Made by a program: the position numbers and the translations under genes | Assembly (NCBI RefSeq): GCF_001653235.2 | Contig: NC_035792.1 | Location: 1,612,001-1,676,000, forward strand | Direction: 5' to 3' | Origin: Pochonia chlamydosporia 170 | Lineage: Eukaryota; Ascomycota; Sordariomycetes; Hypocreales; Clavicipitaceae | Length of the DNA stretch: 64,000 nucleotides | In this document: piece by piece, positions 20,651 to 31,031 of the stretch | Layout: every line of letters starts with the position of its first letter | Numbering within the stretch: the first letter of the stretch is position 1 | Notes under the pieces: model-generated | What the model was told of the DNA's origin: nothing | The model's input: only the letters and a program-made list of their open reading frames with translations | Databases searched by the model: none

Positions 20651-21843
20651 TAGAGGACAGTTGTGTGGCACGGCTGTGGCCCATATCCGGCCTTGAAGAC
20701 TTGTGCTCTTTTCTTGTGCTCTGTTTTAACCGTTCATCCAGAGCACTTGAGATGTCGCACAGCACGCAATCAAGGCACCAGGTACTCCGTAGCACGGCAT
20801 TTAATTCTCCAGCTGCTATTGATACCGTAACATTTCCTTCCCTCGAGTCGTCGAGCACACGCACGAAATCAAGGGCTCGTGCAGCAGCTCCAACTTTATT
20901 TCCCAGCTTGCCAGCAAATGGGCTTGCGTGTCTGACCACAACCGAGCCAGTCAACCAGTCCAAATGTCCCCCGTAGACCCCAGCACGACATGGCTTTTGA
21001 CTTGACGCCATTTTGCAACTCAGTGGGTCTCTGTGTCTTTGTTTTCTTGCCATCTGACGTCTTCAGGCATGACGGGGGGGTCACGAAGCAGCAGCCAGCG
21101 CCATGATGAAAGAAGAGCCCCAGAAAAAATAACGCTCGCCAGCCGCTAAGCCAAACAGATTCAAGGGAGCTTGCGCCAAGGGGTACGAGTCGGGGCTAAA
21201 ACATTGAAAGTCTGGGGGTATTTCGTCAGGCCTGTTGGCAGCGACAGCCACGTGAGTTGGTGAGGCCTACGAACCAGTTGACGATAGCTGGTGATGCATC
21301 ACACCAGACACCAGACCAGACCTCTGTCTTTGCTTCTCTGCATCAGCCTGCCTGGGACCACGGCAAGATCTGGTCCTGGTGCCTCGAACCTTGAATTGCG
21401 ACACGGGCCGCTCGTCCTAAGCTTTCGTTTGCTCAACTACACAAGCTTCCTAACCTGACCATCCGAGCTTGACTTGACCTAACGCGGTCGCGGTGTGCCT
21501 TTTGGAGGGTCGTCTTTGCAACCCGTTGCTTGTTGCTGCCTCTCGGTCGTTCTCACCTTTCATCACGCCATTCCGACACCCCTTTCTCGATATCTGGCAC
21601 CTGATGGCATGAACTGCTCGGCCTGAGACCCGCCAATACCGTTACCGCAGCTTCGATTTGGGTTCCATAACAGTCAAGCTGCATCTTGCTTGCTCGCTTG
21701 CTGTTACCCAACTTCGACCGGCCCATCCTACCTTTTCTCTCTTGAGCGGCAGAGCACTTGCTTCGGCAATATCGACTCACATGCTCTGATCCTCTGCGAT
21801 ATTACACAACATAAGCTCCCTCCAACAATCACACCCAGCAACC

Positions 21844-24800
21844 ATGGCCGACCGAGAGTACTCCAACACCAGTTCCCAGCCGTCCTCGCCTCGTGCGACC
21901 CGTCGGCCAAATACACTCAACAGAAACCATTCCAGCATGGAACCCGACGAGCGCTCTCCCTTGCTGGTAAACACCTCCCGTTCTAGAATAAGAGATGGTG
22001 GTGCGCCGTCTCCCCGAATTCCTCAAATATCTCGGAACCATAGCTATACAGGTATGACTTTGATACTTGAGCCACAAGTAGACTTCACGGCTGTGATATT
22101 ATTCACCTTGAGCTTCGATAACTGACGTTCGTTCCTTGCAGGCAGCTCACGGCCGGTTAGGCACCACAGCAGGCATGGCTCATGGGGACAGAGACTCATG
22201 CAGGCCTTGTCCGACCGAAACACCTCCATGTCGGAGTCTAAAGCATCGAATCTTCCCGACGAGAGGGTATGGTACGATCAGTTCACCAGCACCGACTGGG
22301 TGCACGATGCTATTGCGGACTCTCATCGCGTCAAAGCTTTGAGGAGCCGAAAGGACTTTTGGGGCCGTGTGCGTGTGGCTCTCGATGGTTGTCAAGGCTG
22401 GATTCTGAGCGCTGTGTGCGGATTCGTCATTGCCCTTATTGCTTATGCCATTGATATTGCCGAGGTGACCATCTTCGACTTCAAGGATGGTTATTGCTCA
22501 AGGGCTTGGTATCTGAATGAAAAGGTATGCTGCCAAACTCGATTTCTTGCTTGCTACTTGATGTTTCCAGTTGACTAACGAATGTTTCACAGAAATGTTG
22601 CCGGCGAGGCCCGTGCGATGACTGGAGGAGCTGGTCGCAAGCTTTCGACTATCACCCATTTGGCGAGAAGTGGACTGATTTCCTGATATACTTGGCCTGC
22701 GTCATTGGCCTAGCACTCCTCTCATGTTGGATTGCTCTTGGTACAAAGACGGTGGTGCCTTCTGCATACCAACTCACCACGCTGGACGAGAATCTGGCCG
22801 CTGTGCCTCAAGCCGTAGGCCAACCAGGTGATGGGAACTCGAGTGACGATAGTGCCAGTCCTCGGCAGCAGGATGAGTCGCAGCAAACGAGTCCGCCAAT
22901 GATATACTACTCTGCTGCCGGCAGCGGAGTTGCAGAAGTTCGAGTCATCCTCAGTGGATTTGTCTTGCACGGCTTTTTGGGTGTCAAGACTCTCATCATC
23001 AAGTCTGTCGCTCTTGTTTTGAGTGTTGCATCTGGCCTCAGCTTGGGAAAGGAGGGTCCTTATGTCCATATTGCAGCTTGCGTGGGCAACATTGCCTGTC
23101 GTTTGTTTGCCAAATATGATCGAAATGATGCCAAGCGCCGAGAGGTTCTTTCTGCAGCTGCAGCTGCTGGTGTTGCCGTAGCCTTCGGTGCCCCCTTGAG
23201 CGGAGTTTTATTTGGACTGGAAGAAGTATCATATTTCTTTCCTGCCAAGACCTTGTTCAGGACCTTTTTCTGCTGCATCATTGCGGCTCTGTCGCTGAAG
23301 TTCTTGAATCCGTACGGCACCCACAAGATCGTCATGTTCCAGGTCAGATATCTCGTCGACTGGGAATACTTTGAGCTCGTCAGCTTCGTGTTTGTCGGCA
23401 TCCTCGGTGGTGCCCTTGGTGCGTTGTTCATCAAAGCATCCCATTACTGGGCCAAGACCTTTCGCCGCATCCCCGCCATCAAGTCATACCCTCTGCTGGA
23501 AGTCTTTCTCGTAGCGCTGGTCACCGGTCTCATGAGCTACTGGAATGCTCTCGTCAAGGAACCAGTTGCCAAGCTGCTTCTCAACCTGGCGTCGCCATGC
23601 GATGGCAACGACGAAAACACGGACGAGCTTGGTCTCTGTCCGGGATCGGTAAATGACATTCCTCCTATATTGTTGACCCTCCTTGTTGCCTTCCTTATCA
23701 AAGGATTCCTCACTGTAATTACTTTTGGCATTGTAAGTACCCGCCATCCTAGGATGCCATCAAAATTGACTCCTTCTTAACTCCATTGAAACAGAAAGTA
23801 CCGGCAGGAATCTACATTCCATCCATGGTGGTTGGTGGTTTGATGGGAAGAATCGTGGGCCATCTCGTGCAGTGGTTCGTCCTCTCGGTACCGCAGTGGT
23901 CAATCTTTGGCAACTGCGCAACGGCAGCGGATGGATCATGCATTCAGCCAGGCGTGTATGGGCTCATAGCAGCCGGAGCCACCATGTGTGGTGTTACGAG
24001 ACTCTCCGTTACCTTGGCAGTCATCCTGTTTGAGCTGACGGGCAGTTTGGATTACGTTCTCCCATTTTCACTCACCATCTTGGTTGCCAAGTGGACGGCA
24101 GACGCTATTGAGCCCAATAGCATATACGTAAGTCGGCGTGTACGCGCTAGGAGCTGTTCAAGTAACTGACAAATGTCTCAGGATCTTCTGACCAACATGA
24201 ATGCGTACCCATTCCTAGATAACAAACACAAGCCCGTCTTCACCAGCGATTTGGCGGATATTGTGACTCGCACTCGGCGAGAACGAGTCATTGACATTAC
24301 CAATTCGCCCCTTGTACCTGCCACGAGCCTTCGTTCCAAGCTCGAGCTTCTTCATCGCGCCGGTGAACTTGATGGCGGCCTTCCAATCATCAGGCACGAA
24401 GTCTTGGTGGGACTTATTCCTGCACCAGATCTGGAATTTGCCTTGGATCAGCTTGAAGACGAGCAGACAAGTCTATGCTTGATGGATAGAGTACCAAGCA
24501 TTGATGAAGATGACGAGGACTACATGGACCCTACTGATTTTACGCAGTACATCGACCCGGTAAGTATACTCGTCTTGTACATTTGCAACTATCAACTAAG
24601 TAGCATGCATGTAGGCACCGGTTGCATTGGACATTCGATCTCCCATGGATCTGGTATACGAATGTTTCGTAAAGCTGGGTCTTCGGTACATTTGCGCCCT
24701 TAAGGACGGCAAGTATAGAGGCATGGTAAGTGCATGACTTGCCCTGTTGGCACTATTCTCCGACTTTGCTAATGGTAGCTGTTGCGCTTCAGATTCACAA

Positions 24801-24849
24801 GAAGACATTTGTGAAGTATATTCGGGAGCTTGAAGAGAAGGGAGAATAG
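21844..24849 (+). CDS. ClC-family chloride transporter with CBS domains (Gef1/ClC-3 type)
   Basis: Seven exons: 21844-22051, 22142-22524, 22593-23732, 23795-24127, 24182-24559, 24615-24725 and 24793-24849, giving 869 residues. The N-terminal 110 residues are Ser/Arg-rich and cytosolic. The membrane part shows the ClC signatures GSGVAEVRVILSGF, GKEGPYVH (with the gating glutamate) and the chloride-coordinating region PAGIYIPSMVVGG. LEEVSYFFP contains the second glutamate that in ClC-3 to ClC-7 carries protons, so I expect a Cl-/H+ exchanger of Golgi, endosome or vacuole membranes rather than a channel. Two CBS domains follow (about residues 690-760 and 815-865). All six splice junctions keep frame and have clear signals. 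The stop is TAG. Confidence 0.93.
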
Positions 24850-27318
24850 ACCGTTCGATTAGCTTCAAACTCGCGTGTTTCCATTGGCGACCTGCGAATT
24901 CTGTTTCTGCTGCATGGACTGGCGTTTGGGGTTCATTCATACCGGGACTGATGTTTTTTGAGTACCGTTTTGAGGGCACAGCCTGGCTGCTTTGGTTGCT
25001 CTTTAAGGTTGGCATTGCATACATTATTTGTTTACAGTCTGCAAAGACCGGTGGCATCCTTGGTTAGACACTGCATTTGTTTGGGGGCATTCTTTTGGAG
25101 CATTGAGTTGATGGACTCTCTCTTGAGGCGGCTTAGTTGGTGCATTAATACAGAATGGATGCTCTAGACTGGTATGGGCACTGGTTTTTGGTTATCTCAA
25201 TTGAACATCAAGATTATTCCTCAAAGCGTGTCCAAATGATCAAGGTCCAATGGAGATATATGAGTAGACTTGGGATTATTCAACTTCGTACAAGTCAATC
25301 ATGGTTACTGTATCTCACTGGAGGCTGTGTTATCTAGGAATACCTTGTCTCAGGGACCGGAGGTTTGTAAGTGAACAGATACGGTGCCGCCCGGACGCCG
25401 GGTCCGGAACAGAAACGGAGTCCACGGGGCCCGGAGATGCAAGCCAGACAGATAGCAGTCTGTCACTGGGTCTAGTTCCGGCACGTTTGTTTTCAAGACT
25501 GGGTTGGACGAAGCCACTAGACTTGGTGCATGACTAGCGGCCATCTGAGATTCGCTTGGTGGGATGGTCCCTGACCACGTGAGGATCTTGTGTTCATTGC
25601 GGGCAGGGGTAGAGAGCGCTTTCTGGTACGTGCTGCAATATTATGTTGGCTTTCAAGCGATGTTGTGTGTTGGTAATATTTCCCCGTGAATGGTTCATGG
25701 TCGAATTGGATGTAGAGATGCTTGGGTGCACAAGTACGGAGCATGTCTGCTGTTGATGTGCTCTCCCATCATGGCTGGGGCTCTTAACAGGCTGGTGGTA
25801 GCCGGTATTCCAGTGGACGGGGTCCGAGCCGGGTTGGTTCTTGAAGAACCTAGAGAGTCGAAAAAGATGGCAATCCAGAGCGTGGGGAGGACCGGCGCAT
25901 TATTAAATAATTATTAGACCTTTGAATTAGACCTTGAAATCTCATATTGGTGCTGCCGAAGTGGCACGCCCCGGATAGCGGGCTAGAAGGCGCAGACATG
26001 TTCGGATTAGCTATTCTTAGCCTGGACAGGGTTTCGTCCTTGGGAATCATGCAATTCTGAGTTTAATTGCTTCACATGATTCCCTTTTTGCAGAATTTTG
26101 GGGGTTGTTTGTTTCATGCCGTCGTGCAAGGTGATTCCTTGCGGTCATGCTGGTGAGTCTGGTTGTAAGAGACGGCTATCGGAGAGGTGTCGTATAAGCC
26201 GGGACATGGCAGAACGGTGCTACCGCCTCGTATAAGTCAATAAAGAGAAGCATGAAGATGGGGGAAACTCAACGACGCTCATTAAATTGCAGACGAAATC
26301 ATGGAGTGATGCCCTTGCCCATCCATGAACCAGTTCCCTTGTCCTGTCCTGCCACCAAAGTAATTATCGTCACCTGAGCACGATCAGATCACCGAGCCCC
26401 AGAACTTGTCCCTGCCGACCGCCGAGGTCGGTGCGCCCCCGAAAGGCGTGGTCGGTGTGTTGCCGTGACAAGACAGTGTCTCTCATTCCAGACGGCGCCC
26501 AGATCCTGGCACCTCCGTATGAACAGCGTCACAGCACACAAGTCAGAGTGCCGGATAGCCCACCGAGTACGTAACAGCGATGCGTTGCCAGCCAATGGCT
26601 TCCAGACCATGCGGGGATCCTGGGAGCCGTGGCCTGGGATGGGGTGGTTGAGTGGATGCCATGTTGGTGGCTTCGAGACCATTTGGGGATGGATGGAGAA
26701 CAAGAAGCATTGCAGAAACAGATGCAACTGTAGCGAGGTTGGGGTAATTTGGCGATGTTTTCGTTGAGAAGATCGAGCATGAGAGCGTCTTCAATAGTGT
26801 GACTGAATCTCTCTGTCAAACGTGTTTCGAGCAAAGCTTGGAGATGATAAGTGCCGTAGAAGAATTGATGGTATGTTTTCACAATTCTGCATCAGAGTGG
26901 CTGCAACGGCTAAGATGGCTGGAGCGGCGAATGCTGGTGTCTGGATGGGCGCAAGTTGGAAGGTGGGTTCGGGACAGTAGCGACCAAATTGGGCAGGGGC
27001 GCCCCGAGCTCCCCGCATAATTTCCCCACAGATAAGCCGTTGTAATCCGGTGATAAAAGGCTTTGGAGCTCCGGGAGCTCTTTCCAACTTTGCTCCTTCC
27101 ACAACACCTCAACAATTCTCGTGATCCTTCCTGCCAATTGGAGATCTGAGATTGCAGTTCTTGCGTTGTCTGGTTCCGGATTTCTCCCCCGAGCTTCTGC
27201 ATCTTGGTGCACAAACAAAAACATATACACTGAATACAGAAGAGCTTCCCACTTAGACAGCTTCCCTTCGGCATCGCCACTTCTACTACCTCCACAAATC
27301 TCACACTGTTACATCACC
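24850..27318. other. Long intergenic region between the ClC and GABA transaminase genes
   Basis: About 2.5 kb. Short ORFs on both strands are not supported. GC-rich hairpin-like segments lie near 25380-25440 and 26399-26460. The last 200 bases are a CT-rich leader of the GABA transaminase gene. Confidence 0.5.
26415..26431. promoter_or_regulatory. Palindrome CCGACC-N5-GGTCGG upstream of the GABA transaminase gene
   Basis: Perfect six-base inverted arms (26415-26420 and 26426-26431) with a five-base spacer, and another GGTCGG at 26450-26455. CGG-type inverted repeats are typical targets of Zn2Cys6 activators, and GABA genes in fungi are under such control. The site is about 890 bp from the ATG, so the link is tentative. 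Confidence 0.3.
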
Positions 27319-28890
27319 ATGTCGGCCCTTCGTGCTGCTGGTGCGTCCCGACCCGGAATGGTCCAGTCCCTTCGGGCTGCCGTGTCCAGGCGTTCCTTTC
27401 ACAATGTTGGCGCCATGAGAATGGCTGCTGCCAAATCGTTCCACAAGGATGAACCGGCTGCGCCTATCCTGAAGACCAGCGTACCTGGTCCCAAGGCAGC
27501 CGAGGCTGTCAAAGAGCTCGACCAGGTCTTTGAGACCCGAAGCATCAACATGATGGCCGACTACACTCAGAGTGTGGGCAACTACATTGCCGATCCTGAT
27601 GGCAATATGCTTCTGGACGTGTAAGTGACAAATTGCCCTCCTTGCCTGTTCCTCAGATATACTGACATTACGGCGTCAAGATATGCCCAGATTGCCTCCA
27701 TTCCGGTTGGGTACAACAACCCCGAGCTTCGAAAAGTTGCTCAGACCCCGGAAATGGTTGATGCCATTATCAACCGTCCGGCCCTGGGCAACTTCCCTTC
27801 CCACACTTGGGCTAATATCCTCAAGACTGGTATCCTCAAGGTCGCACCCAAGGGCCTTGATAATGTCTACACTGCCATGGCCGGTTCCGATGCCAACGAA
27901 ATTGCCTACAAGGCTGCCTTCATGTACAAGCGACAGACTGAGCGAGGTGGTCCCGATGTCGACTTCACTCCTCAGGAGATTGAGAGTGCCATGAACAACC
28001 AGGCTCCTGGCTCCGCTCAGCTCTCTATTCTGTCCTTCAAAACTAGTTTCCACGGCCGTCTGTTCGGCTGCTTGTCCACTACCCGCTCCAAGCCTATTCA
28101 CAAGCTGGATATTCCGGCCTTTGACTGGCCCCAGGCGACCTTCCCCCAGCTTAAATACCCTCTCGACCAGCACGCTGAAGAGAATGCCAAGGCTGAACAA
28201 GCCAGCTTGGATGAGGTTGAGCACCTGATCAAGACCTGGCACCTTCCCCCTGCTGCTGTCGTCATTGAGCCTATTCAGAGCGAGGGTGGTGACAACCATG
28301 CTAGCCCAGCTTTCTTCCAGAAGTTGCGCGCTCTGACCCGCAAGCACAATGTTCTCCTGATTGTCGACGAGGTTCAGACTGGTGTTGGCGCCACCGGCAA
28401 ATTCTGGGCTCACGAGCACTGGAACCTCCAGGACCCGCCAGACATGGTTACCTTCTCTAAAAAGGCTCAGACTGCTGGTTATTACTACCGCTCCAAGGAA
28501 CTGCGTCCCAACAAGCCTTACCGTCAATTCAACACCTGGATGGGTGACCCATCCAAAGCCTTGCTCTTCCGCGGCATAATTGGCGAAATCGAGCGCCTCG
28601 ACCTCGTGAACCACACCGCCAAGGTCGGTAACTACCTGTATGGCAAGCTTGAGGGCCTCGCTAGCAAGTATCCCGAACACTTCCAGAACCTGCGCGGCAA
28701 GGGCCAGGGTACCTTCATTGCATTCGACCACCCCAAGCGTGACGAGTTCCTTGTCAAGGCCAAGACCTTCGGTATCAACATCGGTGGCAGCGGTGCCAAT
28801 GCTGTTCGACTTCGCCCCATGCTTACCTTCCAGGAGCACCACGCCGATATTCTGATTGAAGCTCTTGAGAAGATCGTCAAGGCCCTGTAA
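27319..28890 (+). CDS. gatA: 4-aminobutyrate aminotransferase (GABA transaminase), mitochondrial
   Basis: Two exons, 27319-27620 and 27681-28890, give 503 residues. The N-terminal 45 residues are rich in Ala, Arg and Ser without acidic residues, as in a mitochondrial presequence. The PLP fold-type I motifs follow: TAMAGSDANEIAYKAAF, SFHGRLFGCLSTTRSK, VVIEPIQSEGGDNHAS, LLIVDEVQTGVGATGKFWAHE, and FSKKAQ with the PLP-binding lysine. The enzyme converts GABA plus 2-oxoglutarate to succinic semialdehyde plus glutamate in the GABA shunt. The 60-nt intron has donor GTAAGT and an unusual acceptor TCAAG, used because the nearby CAG would break the frame. Codon use is strongly biased, which suggests high expression and produces a 417-codon antisense ORF. 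Confidence 0.95.
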
Positions 28891-29822
28891 ACAGCCTTGC
28901 ATTGGTCTAATTGTGGGCGACTGGATCATGGGTAATGCATAGCGAAAAGAAAAGGGACATGGGAAATGAGGGCATGAAATATTTGATGCACTTTGCTATT
29001 AACCGGTTACTGAGTAATTCTTGGGAGTGAAAACGCAACTTGGGAGTCTTGTTTGATCTTACACTATTAACTACGGCTACATAGTCGAAAAGGGGCCTCG
29101 CATGGAGAAGGCGGGGTGATTCGGAATGAAATGTGTAAACCATGTCCCATGGCAGGGACAAATTTTGTCACTTTTGGTATCCGTTGATATTGTATCCCTA
29201 GTGACATAACATGTTGAAGTGATCCAACCCCTGACCAGCGGAAATGATTTCGAAGCAAATAGCCTCTTGGAGCAGATCCTCATCCTGATGACGCCATCTC
29301 CGTGCTCAGTCCTGCAAAACAAAAGTTGACAATTGCCGCTTCTTGTATCCTTGGTTCTATCTATGTCCTGAACATCGTATCGTACATTTCATCGTAATTA
29401 AGCCACCCCAAAGATATCAAAGTCCCCTTTGCTCAAATTGTTGAAGCTAACAATCAACAACTACTCCAACTGGCTTCAGAACACTACAAAACAAGAACAT
29501 AAGTACGAACCAGAAACTGGGGTATAGGGGTAAAATCTGCCACAATGCCAATGCGTGCCACATGCGGGGATTGTACGTTGTTCAGTCGTAATCGGGCAAA
29601 GAACCAGTTCTATGCCTGTAAGGTGTACCAGACGATCGGATAACAATCTGGACAGAGAATGAAAGAGAAAGGTAGAGCTCAAGTCTCAGACTAGGCTGCC
29701 ATGTGCAGGGGTGAACGATTGGAGTGCTCCGGCTGGGGCTTGCCTTCGAATGCTTCAAGCAACTGCCCTCCACCTTGAAGCAATGTGCTCTCAAACATTA
29801 TGATTTTGGGTTGAAATGAGTA
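28891..29822. other. Convergent intergenic region
   Basis: This holds the 3' UTRs of the GABA transaminase and of the minus-strand gene beyond. Nothing else is supported. Confidence 0.5.
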
Positions 29823-31031
29823 CTAACAATCGACAATAAAGGGTGTCTCTTTGTCGTAGTCGGCGGTTCTGGGGGAACATTGCTGACCTCCCGTATCATC
29901 AACCATCATGTTGGGATCAATGAGGTCCTGGTCCAGGGTACCAGCGATGACGGGTTCATAGATTGATTGCATGTCGTGTATGTTATTGGTTGCTTTCGTA
30001 GTACTGGAACCGTCCCAATACACGTTACGTGTTGAACCATTATCTTGGCTACCGAAGGCACGCTCGGTTGTTGCCGATGTAAAAGTGCCAAATGCCCCCT
30101 GGGTGAGAACTTCGTTAGCGCCGGAGGGACGCGAAGTATTGATAAATGACAGAATCCGAGCTGCTGTTGGCATTTCATGCGCGAAGCCCTACATCGCGGG
30201 ACTTGATATGGCAGAGCTTGTAGAGAAGGTGCTCGGGCTAGCTTGCTGATTGCGGCCAACAGGTGACATGACCCGTCGCTTCTTCGTCTGTCTTGCTTCT
30301 AGAGTCGGGTAAACTTGGGCTGTTTGTTGCATCGTGTTGCTAGCTGGATGAGGTTCAGCAGGTAGGATAGGCCGATGCCCAGTAGCAAGTTGAATACGAG
30401 GAGCTATCCGCGGTGGAAGGTTTGGGCGGAGATCTCGTTTGGCTTTATCCGCCCTGGATGGCCGGCCACGTTTCTTGGGTCGCGTTGCTGAGGGAGGTGT
30501 AGGAGGCGTGGCAACTGGGCCATGATCGGGCCTGTTTGCTGGTCGAGGGAGGATGGCAACAGGCACATTTACCATAGGGGGTGAAAGATGTTGAGCACTT
30601 GAACCGGTAGTGTCGCCCGCAACACTGGAATTAGTCCCTCTGGAACCGAGTTCGCCTTGACTGCTGGTAGATGGGCGTTTGGGACTCGACGTCGGACCAC
30701 CCATGCTCTCTATAACCTTCATACACTGATTCATGTTACGACCTTCCACTGCATTAGATGTTTGTTTGACAGGTGGACGGAAAGCTCGAAAGGGGCACCA
30801 GGAACACGGTGCTTGCTTACCCAGCGGAAGTTGCATACTCATCCAGTCGGGGTTCACATGGTTCGCAACTATGAAAGCCAACAAATTATCGATGTCGACG
30901 GTGCTGGACTTAATAATCTCGGCAAGAACAAATCGCTGCAAAGGAACATAATAATTAGCAAACTGAAGTCCCGTCACTGGCTCGCCTGCTATACGTACCT
31001 TCTCGTCTCGAGTAAAGGAGGAGAAATCCAT
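29823..31031 (-). pseudogene. Putative SANT-like/AT-hook nuclear protein with an in-frame TAG
   Basis: Minus-strand frame from ATG 31031. Two segments look like introns although they carry no stop: 30998-30936 (63 nt; GTACGT, TTGCTAAT, TTGCAG) and 30820-30743 (78 nt; GTAAGC, TCTAAT, GGAAG). Without them the start reads MDFSSFTRDEKRFVLAEIIK and continues into VNPDWMSMQLPLGRNMNQCM, a pattern reminiscent of fungal SANT/Myb-like modules. A Pro/Ser-rich part with an AT-hook-like RPKKRGRPSRADKAKR follows, so DNA binding is plausible. TAG at 30191-30189 closes this frame, but the same frame stays open for 121 more codons to 29823, ending in an acidic tail (LIDPNMMVDDTGG). Either the TAG is the real end or it is a nonsense change. 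I do not recognise the family firmly. Confidence 0.5.

Larger units (their letters stand above)
19819..21843. other. Long intergenic region before the ClC gene
   Basis: The first 500 bases are AT-rich. A T run lies at 20340-20352. From 20400 to 20540 there are small direct and inverted repeats. The last 800 bases are the CT-rich promoter and leader of the ClC gene, with two short upstream ORFs (ATG at about 21609 and at 21781). ORFs elsewhere in this stretch have no recognisable domain. Confidence 0.5.

Noticed and set aside
27676..28929. 417-codon ORF antisense to the GABA transaminase gene
   Set aside because: It is the mirror of strong codon bias in a conserved gene; it has no domain, and its Leu/Gly/Val-rich text matches reverse codons.
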